From Bacteroidota bacterium (GTDB lineage Bacteria; Bacteroidota; Bacteroidia; Flavobacteriales; Weeksellaceae), in NCBI GenBank assembly GCA_023458535.1, contig JAEWYW010000021.1, forward strand, positions 1-30,259: a DNA stretch of 30,259 bases. The letters run 5' to 3'. The stretch's first letter is position 1; every line of letters starts with the position of its first letter. This document shows positions 23,009 through 30,259 of the stretch, in pieces. Under the pieces are notes generated by a model. It searched no databases and had not been told where the DNA came from. It worked only from the letters and a program-made list of their open reading frames with translations. The position numbers and the translations under genes were made by a program.

Positions 23009-24094
23009 ATGATAAAAGACTTACTTCGGATAATTGTCGGAATTATATTTATCGCATCAGGATTTGTAAAAGCGGTAGATTTGGTTGGTTTTTCCTTTAA
23101 ACTTGAAGAATATTTTTCGCCATCAGTTTTCAATATGCCTTTTTTTGAAAAATTCGCATTGATTATTGCCATCATTGTAGTCTCTTTAGAACTGCTTCTG
23201 GGCATAATGTTGGTGGTAAAATATAAACTTCGCTTTACACTATCAGCTTTAATTGCGCTTTGTATATTCTTTGGCTTTCTCACTTTTTATTCAGCTTATT
23301 ACAATGTAGTTACCGACTGTGGATGCTTTGGGGACGCCATAAAATTCACCCCATGGGAAAGTTTTATTAAAGACATTGTTTTACTCGTCGCACTCATTAT
23401 CCTTTTTGTGCTATACCGAAAACAGTTCAGAAATGATGAAACCAATCTAAAGTTCAAAGCGATGGCTATTGGGATATTTGCTTTGGTAATGATTATCATC
23501 ATGTATAGAGGAATTACACACGAACCAATTATTGATTTCCGACATTATAAAGTGGGAACTGACTTGGTTTCTGAGCGAAAAAAAATCGCTGAAAACCCAT
23601 CGCAATACAAGACGTTCTATTCACTTAAAAATACCAAAACGGGGGAAGTCATCAATATCAATCAAGACGATTACATCAACGACAAAAAATACTGGGAAGA
23701 AGGAACCCCATGGAAGATTGAAGAAGGTAAAAACGAATCTAAATTGATTAAAGAAGGATATCAGTCGGAAATTGCAAAATTTAAATTGGAAGATGCCACT
23801 GGCAACGATATAACCGAAGACGTGTTAAAAGCACCAAAAGTAATTTTATTGTTTTCCTATAAACCTAAGGAAGCCTCTCAAGATGTTATCAAAAATGCTG
23901 TAGCCAAGGCTAAATCAAACGCTGGGATACCAGTCTATGGTATAGCTACACAGCCCAATACTTTCCCAGGCATTCCTAATTTATTGATGGATGGAACCGC
24001 CATAAAAACTATTGCCCGCAGTAATCCTTTTGTAGTAGTTTTGCAAAACGGAAAAATTGTAGATAAACAGCCAGCTAAGGACTACGCCAACTAG
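23009..24094 (+). CDS. BT_3928-type DoxX family membrane protein
   Basis: 361 residues. About four membrane helices in residues 1-140 form a DoxX/MauE-like module (LLRIIVGIIFIASGFVKAVD), with the cysteine motif DCGCFGDAI (C104, C106) and WESFIKD; a fifth helix lies at about 150-168. Residues 170-361 are extracytoplasmic or soluble and the last 90 (APKVILLFSYKPKE..NPFVVVLQNGKIV) look like a thioredoxin fold without a CxxC pair. A role in redox or quinone-linked envelope chemistry is inferred from MauE/DoxX relatives. Its stop codon TAG is the first three bases of the TAGAAGT tandem array. It probably belongs to the operon starting with DUF1599. Confidence 0.82.
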   Translation: MIKDLLRIIVGIIFIASGFVKAVDLVGFSFKLEEYFSPSVFNMPFFEKFALIIAIIVVSLELLLGIMLVVKYKLRFTLSALIALCIFFGFLTFYSAYYNVVTDCGCFGDAIKFTPWESFIKDIVLLVALIILFVLYRKQFRNDETNLKFKAMAIGIFALVMIIIMYRGITHEPIIDFRHYKVGTDLVSERKKIAENPSQYKTFYSLKNTKTGEVININQDDYINDKKYWEEGTPWKIEEGKNESKLIKEGYQSEIAKFKLEDATGNDITEDVLKAPKVILLFSYKPKEASQDVIKNAVAKAKSNAGIPVYGIATQPNTFPGIPNLLMDGTAIKTIARSNPFVVVLQNGKIVDKQPAKDYAN

Positions 24095-24154
24095 AAGTTA
24101 GAAGTTAGAAGTTAGAAGTTAGAAGTTAGAAGTTAGAAGTTAGAAGTTAGAAGT
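24092..24154 (+). repeat. Tandem array of TAGAAGT, 9 perfect copies
   Basis: 63 bases made of nine identical heptamers, followed by a partial TAG. The first unit supplies the stop codon of the DoxX gene. Because 7 is not a multiple of 3 and each unit holds TAG, the array closes all three forward frames whatever its copy number. Confidence 0.95.
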
Positions 24155-24165
24155 TAGGCAAAATT

Positions 24166-24228
24166 AATTCATAATTCATAATTCATAATTCATAATTCAT
24201 AATTCATAATTCATAATTCATAATTCAT
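24166..24228 (+). repeat. Tandem array of AATTCAT, 9 perfect copies
   Basis: 63 bases of nine identical heptamers, 11 bases after the TAGAAGT array (linker TAGGCAAAATT) and 13 bases before the start of the TerB-like gene. Adjacent units create TAA stops in all forward frames. Together the two arrays fill 126 of the 147 bases between the coding regions. Confidence 0.95.
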
Positions 24229-24241
24229 AATTATTAAAAAT

Positions 24242-24592
24242 ATGCAAAAATCAAATAAATCTATCGCAGGATATCATCTTTTAATGATACTTTCTGCTGT
24301 TGATTATAAATTTCATCAAGACGAAGAAAAAGTAATTAAAGAATGGCTGGAAGAAGAATTTCCATTTTTTGTAAACCTAGATAATGAAACCGAAATTATT
24401 GCCAACCTTTCTCCTAATGAATGGAAAAAACATTTTGAATTTCATGCTCAATGTTTCTACGACGATTCTATAGAAAAAGAGAGAGAGGAGTTTAGAGCGT
24501 TTGCAAAAAAACTAATTAAAGCCAACGATGAAGTGAGCGCGCGCGAGCACAAATTCTACTCGTTGATGAAGGAAATATGGAAAATGAAATAA
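24242..24592 (+). CDS. TerB-like small helical protein
   Basis: 116 residues, all-alpha in appearance, no signal or membrane segment. YHLLMILSAVDYKFHQDEEKV, an acidic pair in CFYDDSIEKEREEF, and KANDEVSAREHKFYSLMKEI resemble the TerB (tellurite resistance-type) fold, with Asp/Glu metal-site-like positions. The match is by pattern only, and no other tellurite gene is nearby, so a resistance role is not implied. The tpiA start is 14 bases downstream, so the two are likely cotranscribed. Upstream lie the two heptamer arrays, so its promoter or RBS spacing could vary with repeat number. Confidence 0.6.
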   Translation: MQKSNKSIAGYHLLMILSAVDYKFHQDEEKVIKEWLEEEFPFFVNLDNETEIIANLSPNEWKKHFEFHAQCFYDDSIEKEREEFRAFAKKLIKANDEVSAREHKFYSLMKEIWKMK

Positions 24593-24606
24593 AAAAATTT
24601 ATAAAT

Positions 24607-25368
24607 ATGAGAAGAAAAATAGTTGCAGGAAACTGGAAAATGAACAAAACAGTAATTGACGCCCAACAATTAATGGTTCAATTATTAAGTTATAAAAACT
24701 CCCATACCACAAATTGTGATGTGTGGATCGCACCACCAGCATTGTACTTAATGATGGCAAAAGACATTTTTGAGAATGATGAAATTGGTGTTTTCGCACA
24801 GGAAATGAGCGACCACGAAAGCGGTGCTTACACAGGAGAAATTTCAGCAGATATGCTTGAATCTATTGATGCGATGGGTTCTTTAGTAGGACATTCTGAA
24901 AGAAGAATCTACCACGGTGAAACCGATGCACATTGCAACCAAAAAATAAAACTTGCCTTAGCAAAAGGTTTAACGCCCATCTATTGCAATGGCGAAACTT
25001 TAGAACAAAGGAAAGCGGGTGAGCATTTTGAAGTGGTAAAAAACCAAACTGAAGTTGCCTTGGCTGGTATTTCTGCTGAAGATGCTAAAAAAGTGGTTAT
25101 TGCTTACGAACCAGTTTGGGCTATTGGAACAGGAGAAACTGCTACGCCAGAACAGGCTCAGGAAATACATGCACATATTCGCGGAATTCTTAGCAATATG
25201 TTCGGTAAAGAAGTTGCAGAAGAAGTGTCTATTCTGTATGGAGGTTCTGTAAAACCAGACAATGCCAAAGAAATTTTCTCTCAACCTGATATTGACGGAG
25301 GTTTAATTGGTGGAGCGGCTTTAAAAATTGAAGATTTTTCAAAGATTATTGAGGGTTTTAACGCATAA
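24607..25368 (+). CDS. tpiA: Triose-phosphate isomerase
   Basis: 253 residues, normal for the family. Interconverts dihydroxyacetone phosphate and glyceraldehyde 3-phosphate in glycolysis and gluconeogenesis. The N-terminal MRRKIVAGNWKMNK holds the catalytic Lys, VGHSERR the electrophilic His, AYEPVWAIGTG the catalytic Glu and loop 6, and ILYGGSVKPDN plus DGGLIGGAAL the phosphate-binding loops. An in-frame ATG at 24577 would add ten residues overlapping the TerB-like gene; the start at 24607 matches the family. A GC-rich hairpin follows. Confidence 0.97.
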   Translation: MRRKIVAGNWKMNKTVIDAQQLMVQLLSYKNSHTTNCDVWIAPPALYLMMAKDIFENDEIGVFAQEMSDHESGAYTGEISADMLESIDAMGSLVGHSERRIYHGETDAHCNQKIKLALAKGLTPIYCNGETLEQRKAGEHFEVVKNQTEVALAGISAEDAKKVVIAYEPVWAIGTGETATPEQAQEIHAHIRGILSNMFGKEVAEEVSILYGGSVKPDNAKEIFSQPDIDGGLIGGAALKIEDFSKIIEGFNA

Positions 25369-25385
25369 TAATTTGATGATAATAA

Positions 25386-25424
25386 AAACCGCGCGCGGCA
25401 ACTTCGTTGCCGCGCGCGGTTTAT
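25386..25424. terminator. GC-rich bidirectional terminator between tpiA and clpP
   Basis: The arms AAACCGCGCGCGGCAAC (25386-25402) and GTTGCCGCGCGCGGTTT (25406-25422) are perfect complements over 17 bp with loop TTC. T-rich sequence follows on both strands (TTTATTTA on plus, TTTTTATTAT on minus), fitting a shared terminator for convergent genes. The GC content of the stem is far above its surroundings. Confidence 0.85.
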
Positions 25425-25446
25425 TTACAAGCCTTTAAAAAACCTA

Positions 25447-26130
25447 TTATTTTTCTACTGATCTCTGTAAAACCTCATCTACCATTCCGTAGCCTTTAGC
25501 TTCTTCCGAAGTCATCCAATAATCTCTGTCTGACGCTTTTTCTACCCATTCGTAAGTCTGACCAGAATGCTGAGCGATAATATCATATAACTCTTTCTTC
25601 AGTTTCAACATCTCTCTAAGGTTAATTTCCATATCGGAAGCAACACCTTGTGCACCCCCAGAAGGCTGGTGAATCATAACTCTGGAGTGTTTAAGCGCAG
25701 AACGCTTACCTTTCTCCCCTGCTACTAGTAGAACCGCACCCATAGATGCTGCCATACCTGTACAGATTGTTGCTACGTCGGGTTTAATAATCTGCATGGT
25801 ATCATAAATACCTAAACCAGCATATACACTACCACCAGGTGAGTTGATATAAATTTGAATATCTTTAGAAGGATCTGCACTTTCCAAGAACAATAACTGT
25901 GCTGTTACGATATTGGCCACCTGGTCATCAATACCCGTTCCCAAAAAGATAATTCTATCCATCATCAAACGAGAAAAAACATCCATTTGTGCCACGTTCA
26001 TTCTTCTTTCTTCCATAATATACGGTGTAAGATTGGTTGGACCGTACATTCCCATATATTGATCGGTTGCTAAACCACTATTTCCTAAATGTTTTACAGA
26101 ATAATCTCTGAATTCTTTTTTTATGTCCAT
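25447..26130 (-). CDS. clpP: ATP-dependent Clp protease proteolytic subunit
   Basis: 227 residues. Serine peptidase of the Clp barrel that degrades proteins unfolded by ClpX/ClpA/ClpC. Catalytic Ser129 in GMAASMGA, His154 in VMIHQPSGG, and Asp203 in DRDYWM complete the triad; INSPGGSVYAG forms the oxyanion/handle region. The N-terminal 35 residues probably include a short propeptide before TPYIMEERR. It lies 46 bases downstream of dnaG on the same strand with no terminator seen between, so readthrough is possible. No clpX follows; the next gene is convergent. Confidence 0.97.
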   Translation of the reverse strand: MDIKKEFRDYSVKHLGNSGLATDQYMGMYGPTNLTPYIMEERRMNVAQMDVFSRLMMDRIIFLGTGIDDQVANIVTAQLLFLESADPSKDIQIYINSPGGSVYAGLGIYDTMQIIKPDVATICTGMAASMGAVLLVAGEKGKRSALKHSRVMIHQPSGGAQGVASDMEINLREMLKLKKELYDIIAQHSGQTYEWVEKASDRDYWMTSEEAKGYGMVDEVLQRSVEK

Positions 26131-26176
26131 GTGTTGTATGTATTAAAACTTGGTTATCAATTTGCAATTTTTATTC

Positions 26177-28153
26177 CTAAAATTTAATAGGACTTTTTGT
26201 CACAGGCGACCAGCCTATTTTTTCAACTATTTTATTGGAAAGATCTTTTAAAATCATAATGCTTTTAATATTTTCAAAATACTTTTCAGGGTTATTTTCT
26301 CTATAATCTTCCAACTCTTGGTTGAATTTTTTCATCATGAAATTGATGTAGTAATATTTATGTATCAGAATATCATTTTCCACTTCAGGAGCAACCTTGT
26401 CGCCCATTTTTACGGGAAAAATATTTCTGGTTGTCCAATCGCTCAACTCATTGGGAATCATCAGAGCATCTGTCACTTTTAGGGTAATTTCCTCATCCAT
26501 AAGGGTTAAAAAGAAATTTCCAGAGCGCAACTCACTGTTTTCGATGCCTTCTTTTATGGATTCGATTATTTTTAGATTAGAATCGTTCTGAAAGGTATAA
26601 TATTCCTCTTCGAAATGCTGTAATATCTCTTCAATCACAGTAATTTCATAGGGTTCAGAGTTTTCATTTTTTCTGTGAAGCACCATGTCTCCGAACATCA
26701 ACATCAGATCAATCAGTTTGTTTTCCTGACTCAATAGATCAAACAAAAAAACATCCTCTTTAGAACTTTCGTTTTCCTGAGGAACAACCTCCAGCTTAGT
26801 TGGAATATTTTCTTTGGGCTGATGAACAGTTTGCCCCTGAATGATTTGTCGTTGAACGTTCAGTTCATTCGATAAACTTTGTTCAGATAAGCCAAATTTG
26901 TTTGAAACTTCTTTTAAGTAAATTTCACGTTTTAAGGAGTTAGGAACAAAACCAACAGATTTTACGATATTTCTAATCGCTTCTGCTTTTTTTATGGGAT
27001 CATCACTGGCTTCTTTTAAAAGAATTTCTGCTTTAAATTCGATAAAATCTTTCGCCTCATTGGCGATATAATTTTCAACAAACTCATGCGGATGTTTGCG
27101 GGCAAAAGAATCGGGGTCATCACCATCAGGAAACAGCAAAACACGAATATTCATGCCTTCTGTTAAAAGCATATCTATACTTCTGAAACTTGCTTTTATT
27201 CCTGCATTATCACCATCAAAAAGAATGGTAACATTTTCGGTAAGTCTTTTAATTAACTTAATCTGTTCGGTAGTTAATGAAGTTCCCGAGCTGGCCACCA
27301 CATTCTCAATTCCGCTCTGGTGAAGAGAAATAACATCCATATAACCTTCCACCAGTAAACACACATCCTTTTTAGAAATTGACTGTTTACCTTGACTTAA
27401 ACCATATAAAACATTGGATTTATGGTAAATTTCAGTTTCAGGAGAATTGAGGTATTTTGCTGTTTTTACATTATTTTTTAAAATTCGGGCCCCAAAGCCC
27501 AACACCCTTCCCGAAAAACTGTGAATAGGAAACGTTACACGCTCCCTAAAACGATCGATACCAGAAGGTGAATTTTCCGGAAAGATAGAAAGTCCGGATT
27601 TCTCCAAAATCTCTTTGGTATAGCCTTTTTCTAAAGCAAATTCTGTAAAGCCGTCTTTTTTCTCGGGTGAATATCCTAGCTGGAATTTTTTAATAATCTC
27701 TTCCTTCAATTCCCGTTCTTTGAAGTAAGATAAACCGATCATCTTACCTTCCTCGGAGTCCCAAAGTTGATTTTGATAAAAGTCGTTGGCAACCTCATGA
27801 ATTTTATACAGTAAGTCGCGTTCCGACTGTGCCTGCTTGGCTTCTTCAGAATATTCTCTTTGGTCTTCCTCAATCTCGATGCCATATTTTTTGGCGGCGT
27901 GGCGAAGTGCTTCAGGATAGGTGAAGTTTTCTATTTCCATTAGGAAGGAAATCGCTGTACCACCTTTCCCACTGGAGAAATCCTTCCAAATTTGTTTGCT
28001 GGGCGAAACAATAAAACTAGGTGATTTTTCATCATGAAACGGACTCAAGCCTTTAAAATTGGAGCCTGCACGTTTCAATTGAACATATTCACCGATAATT
28101 TCTTCCACCCGAATGGTAGAAAAAATTTTATCTATTGTCTGTTTAGAAATCAT
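26177..28153 (-). CDS. dnaG: DNA primase, zinc-ligand-less type
   Basis: 658 residues. Makes RNA primers at the replication fork. The N-terminal CHC2-type domain keeps its fold pattern (FKGLSPFHDEKSPSFIVSP, IWKDFSSGKGG) but three of the four zinc ligands are replaced: Ser37, Asp58 and Ser61 where E. coli DnaG has cysteines; only His40 remains. The catalytic core includes the TOPRIM motif LLVEGYMDVISLHQSG and ILFDGDNAGIKAS with DGDDPDSFARK. The C-terminal region (about 450-658) should bind the DnaB helicase and is poorly conserved. A degenerate -7 box lies upstream. The gene is divergent from tsaE. Confidence 0.97.
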   Translation of the reverse strand: MISKQTIDKIFSTIRVEEIIGEYVQLKRAGSNFKGLSPFHDEKSPSFIVSPSKQIWKDFSSGKGGTAISFLMEIENFTYPEALRHAAKKYGIEIEEDQREYSEEAKQAQSERDLLYKIHEVANDFYQNQLWDSEEGKMIGLSYFKERELKEEIIKKFQLGYSPEKKDGFTEFALEKGYTKEILEKSGLSIFPENSPSGIDRFRERVTFPIHSFSGRVLGFGARILKNNVKTAKYLNSPETEIYHKSNVLYGLSQGKQSISKKDVCLLVEGYMDVISLHQSGIENVVASSGTSLTTEQIKLIKRLTENVTILFDGDNAGIKASFRSIDMLLTEGMNIRVLLFPDGDDPDSFARKHPHEFVENYIANEAKDFIEFKAEILLKEASDDPIKKAEAIRNIVKSVGFVPNSLKREIYLKEVSNKFGLSEQSLSNELNVQRQIIQGQTVHQPKENIPTKLEVVPQENESSKEDVFLFDLLSQENKLIDLMLMFGDMVLHRKNENSEPYEITVIEEILQHFEEEYYTFQNDSNLKIIESIKEGIENSELRSGNFFLTLMDEEITLKVTDALMIPNELSDWTTRNIFPVKMGDKVAPEVENDILIHKYYYINFMMKKFNQELEDYRENNPEKYFENIKSIMILKDLSNKIVEKIGWSPVTKSPIKF

Positions 28154-28169
28154 TTTTTAAAATCGAGTG

Positions 28170-28177
28170 TAAAGATA
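28170..28177 (-). promoter_or_regulatory. Possible -7 box for dnaG
   Basis: TATCTTTA on the minus strand, one base off TANNTTTG, 16 bases before the dnaG start. Confidence 0.35.
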
Positions 28178-28232
28178 GCACTTACTTTGAGTTTTATCAA
28201 TTCCACCAATTAATATTGAGTTTTATAATTCG

Positions 28233-28240
28233 TAATTTTG
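28233..28240 (+). promoter_or_regulatory. Bacteroidota -7 box for tsaE
   Basis: TAATTTTG, 20 bases before the tsaE start. The preceding bases AATTCGT (28227-28233) equal one heptamer unit seen at 22297. Confidence 0.45.
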
Positions 28241-28260
28241 TATAAATTTATTAAAATTCA

Positions 28261-28668
28261 ATGCAATTTAAAATATCCAAAATTGATGATTGGCAGAACG
28301 TCATTGACGCGATTTTACATCGTCTTCAGCACAATATCTTGCTTCTAAAAGGCAATTTAGGAGCAGGAAAAACCACTTTTACGCAGTTTCTTTTAAAAAA
28401 TTTAGGCAGTTCCGACGAAGTGAATTCCCCAACCTACTCCATTGTTAATGAATATAAAACACCGAAAGGTAAGGTTTTCCACTTCGATTTATACCGATTG
28501 AAGAACATTGATGAAGTATATGACATCGGAATGGATGAATATTTAGACAACTCCTTTTTATGCATTATAGAGTGGCCCGAAGTTTATGAAGAAGATTTAG
28601 AAGGCTTGCCTTATCATACAATGTGTATTACTGCCCACGATGGTGTACGAGAAATCAGTTTCGAGTAA
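28261..28668 (+). CDS. tsaE: tRNA t6A biosynthesis ATPase TsaE
   Basis: 135 residues. Partner of TsaB and TsaD in making N6-threonylcarbamoyladenosine at tRNA position 37. P-loop GNLGAGKTTF at 31-40, then SSDEVNSPTYSIVNEY with the family's SPT segment, and the aspartate motif FHFDLYRLK; IIEWPE near the C-terminus is also typical. All expected motifs are intact. A -7 box precedes ald in the short gap downstream, so ald need not depend on tsaE transcription. Confidence 0.95.
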   Translation: MQFKISKIDDWQNVIDAILHRLQHNILLLKGNLGAGKTTFTQFLLKNLGSSDEVNSPTYSIVNEYKTPKGKVFHFDLYRLKNIDEVYDIGMDEYLDNSFLCIIEWPEVYEEDLEGLPYHTMCITAHDGVREISFE

Positions 28669-28676
28669 ATATTATG

Positions 28677-28684
28677 TATATTTG
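28677..28684 (+). promoter_or_regulatory. Bacteroidota -7 box for the alanine-dehydrogenase-like gene
   Basis: TATATTTG, 27 bases before the start codon at 28712, starting 8 bases after the tsaE stop. Confidence 0.5.
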
Positions 28685-28711
28685 TCCTATAAATAACTAT
28701 CTGTAAATAAA

Positions 28712-29905
28712 ATGAGCACAACCAATATATTTACACCTTTTACCGAGGAAGAGCTTATTCCCAAGGAAGAAAAGCTAGAAGTTGTAAAAAAAGGAAAACA
28801 GTTTAGTATTGGAATTCCTAAAGAAACTTGTCTTAATGAGAGACGAACATGTATCACACCCGATGCAGTACAGGTTTTGGTAGAGAACGGACATGAAATC
28901 ATTATAGAGGCTGGAGCAGGCGAAGGTTCTTTTTTCACTGATTTACAATATTCGGAATCGGGTGCTAAAATAACTACCGATCCTAAAGAAGCTTTTGGAC
29001 AAGATTTGGTGCTGAAAATCAATCCTCCAACTTTAGAGGAAATTCAGTATTTAAAACCCAATACCTATTTGGTATCTGCTTTACAAATTAACTTAAGAGA
29101 TAAGGAATATTTCCAGGTTCTGGCGGAGAAAAAAGTAAATGCTATTGCTTTTGAGTTTATTATGGACGATTACCAGCAACTCTCTTTGGTAAGACTGATT
29201 GGTGAAATTGCAGGAACGAGCTCTATTTTATACGCATCAGAACTTTTAGCGCTATCCAATGGCTTAATGCTTGGCGGAATTACAGGAGTTCGACCCACTG
29301 AAGTTGTTATCATTGGAGCAGGAATAGTTGGCGAATTTGCCACCAAAGCAGCTGGTGGTTTAGGAGCTAGTATTCGCGTTTTTGATAATTCACTTTCTAA
29401 GTTAAGAAGGCTACATACATTAATCGATTCTCGAGTACCTACATCAATTATTGACCCTAAGGAGCTTACCAAAGCCTTAAGGCGAGCCGATGTCGTTATT
29501 GGAGCACTTCCAAGATTGAACATGACGCCTATTGTTACTGAAGAAATGGTCATGAAGATGAAGAAAGGAAGCGTGATTATAGACATCACCATTGATAACG
29601 GAAAAGTGGTGGAAACCTCTGAATTCACCACCATGGAAAATCCTTACATCATTAAACATGGCGTTATACACTGTGGACTTCCTAATATTACATCTAGAGT
29701 GCCAAGGACGACCACCAAAGCCATTTCTAATTTCTTCCTTTCCTATATTTTAGGCTATGATGAAGAAGGTGGTTTTGAAAACATGCTGGTAAGAAAAAAA
29801 GAGATGAAACAAAGCCTATATATGTACAAAGGAAGACATACCAAAAAAGTAATTTGCGACCGCTTCGGACTCACTTATCATGATATCAACTTATTAATTT
29901 TCTAA
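28712..29905 (+). CDS. ald: Alanine dehydrogenase-like protein (AlaDH/PNT family)
   Basis: 397 residues, about 25 longer than typical alanine dehydrogenase because of an N-terminal extension before FSIGIPKE. The AlaDH/transhydrogenase domain 1 (IGIPKETCLNERRTCITPDA, EAGAGEGSFFTD) and the NAD-binding Rossmann motif VVIIGAGIVGEFATKAAGGLGA are clear, as is KGSVIIDITIDNGK. Compared from memory with Bacillus Ald, the KVKEP segment reads KINPP and the catalytic His of YLHLA aligns with Gln in ALQIN, so substrate use may differ from L-alanine/pyruvate. The next gene begins directly after its stop codon, implying an operon. Family is certain; the symbol is tentative. Confidence 0.82.
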   Translation: MSTTNIFTPFTEEELIPKEEKLEVVKKGKQFSIGIPKETCLNERRTCITPDAVQVLVENGHEIIIEAGAGEGSFFTDLQYSESGAKITTDPKEAFGQDLVLKINPPTLEEIQYLKPNTYLVSALQINLRDKEYFQVLAEKKVNAIAFEFIMDDYQQLSLVRLIGEIAGTSSILYASELLALSNGLMLGGITGVRPTEVVIIGAGIVGEFATKAAGGLGASIRVFDNSLSKLRRLHTLIDSRVPTSIIDPKELTKALRRADVVIGALPRLNMTPIVTEEMVMKMKKGSVIIDITIDNGKVVETSEFTTMENPYIIKHGVIHCGLPNITSRVPRTTTKAISNFFLSYILGYDEEGGFENMLVRKKEMKQSLYMYKGRHTKKVICDRFGLTYHDINLLIF

Positions 29906-30259
29906 ATGAGAAAGTTAAAATTCTTCTTAATAGGCCTAATTCCAGGCTTGGTGATTGTATTTTTTATCCTGAACAAAAAAGGAGCTAGTTGTACAGGTTA
30001 TTTACCCAACAGCAGGGTTATTGCTGAAAGTCTTTCTAAAGATTTCGTCTATTCCGATGCTGCTAAAATTGCAATGTCAGAATATAAAGTGGATGAAAAA
30101 TTTTTAAAAGACAGCATTATCACAAAAGGCACAATTGATTTTGATAAAAGTAATGCACAAAAAAAACCTTGTCCAGACTATTATCTTTCTTATCCAGAGA
30201 AAAAACCAAGGTACATTTTAACATTCGAAAGATGTGAAAAAACCACCACTATAAAAGAA
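29906..30259 (+). CDS. Membrane-anchored protein of unknown function, N-terminal part
   Basis: Cut by the window end; 118 codons are visible and open. The ATG follows the ald stop codon with no gap. The N-terminus MRKLKFFLIGLIPGLVIVFF is a signal anchor or signal peptide, then a polar domain with cysteines in GASCTGYL, KKPCPDYY and FERCEK. A similar small gene follows ald in other Flavobacteriia and is sometimes labelled DUF4258 (from memory, not verified). Probably periplasmic and cotranscribed with ald; function unknown. Confidence 0.72.
   Translation, partial: MRKLKFFLIGLIPGLVIVFFILNKKGASCTGYLPNSRVIAESLSKDFVYSDAAKIAMSEYKVDEKFLKDSIITKGTIDFDKSNAQKKPCPDYYLSYPEKKPRYILTFERCEKTTTIKE

Noticed and set aside
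24092..24228. Possible CRISPR array
   Set aside because: Units are 7 bases, directly abutting, with no spacers and no cas genes nearby; it is a simple tandem repeat.
24577..24606. Upstream ATG as the tpiA start
   Set aside because: It overlaps the TerB-like gene and adds ten residues before the conserved RRKIVAGNWKMN start.

Overview
The window is a chromosomal, AT-rich stretch from a member of the Bacteroidota, most likely a Flavobacteriia/Weeksellaceae organism of the Chryseobacterium type (inference). The reasons are: many starts preceded by the Bacteroidota -7 box TANNTTTG with little Shine-Dalgarno signal; signal peptides ending in the flavobacterial style (..AQ); CarboxypepD_reg/DUF5686 outer-membrane proteins, BT_3928-type DoxX and DUF1599 genes; and flavobacterial-looking DnaG and DnaJ. 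No tRNA, rRNA, CRISPR array, transposase or phage gene was seen. Most genes are housekeeping or lineage-core genes.

Layout. 1-1150: end of an NRAMP metal transporter and an overlapping outer-membrane protein. 1262-2999: grpE-dnaJ chaperone genes with a clear terminator. 3085-3954: esterase lipoprotein, convergent with dedA (minus). 4774-7408 (minus): prfB and an unusual AAA ATPase. 7505-9248: two-gene ABC-2 exporter. 9385-11988: alaS. 12000-12634: intergenic island with an uncatalogued 27-codon membrane peptide gene that has its own promoter and terminator. 12647-15988: PhoX-like phosphatase lipoprotein, then an imelysin-like/di-haem peroxidase fusion. 16184-21373: two tandem DUF5686 outer-membrane proteins and a small overlapping gene. 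21370-22197 (minus): folP. 22435-25368: DUF1599, DoxX/BT_3928, a TerB-like protein and tpiA, with two 9-copy heptamer arrays in the middle. 25447-28153 (minus): clpP and dnaG. 28261-30259: tsaE, an alanine-dehydrogenase-like gene, and a membrane-anchored protein cut by the window end.

How the genes work together. grpE and dnaJ serve the DnaK folding cycle, and clpP belongs to the same protein quality-control network. prfB and alaS serve translation, and tsaE serves tRNA t6A modification. dnaG primes replication. tpiA (glycolysis) and folP (folate) are metabolic. The envelope genes (transporter, PhoX, haem peroxidase, DUF5686 pair, ABC exporter, DedA) are spread between them.

I found no clear new defence or mobile system. 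The signals most worth a second look are the heptamer tandem arrays at three intergenic loci, the AAA ATPase whose catalytic motifs are all altered, the 27-residue membrane peptide gene, a terminator hairpin lying on the start of the haem peroxidase gene, and the loss of zinc ligands in both DnaG and DnaJ.
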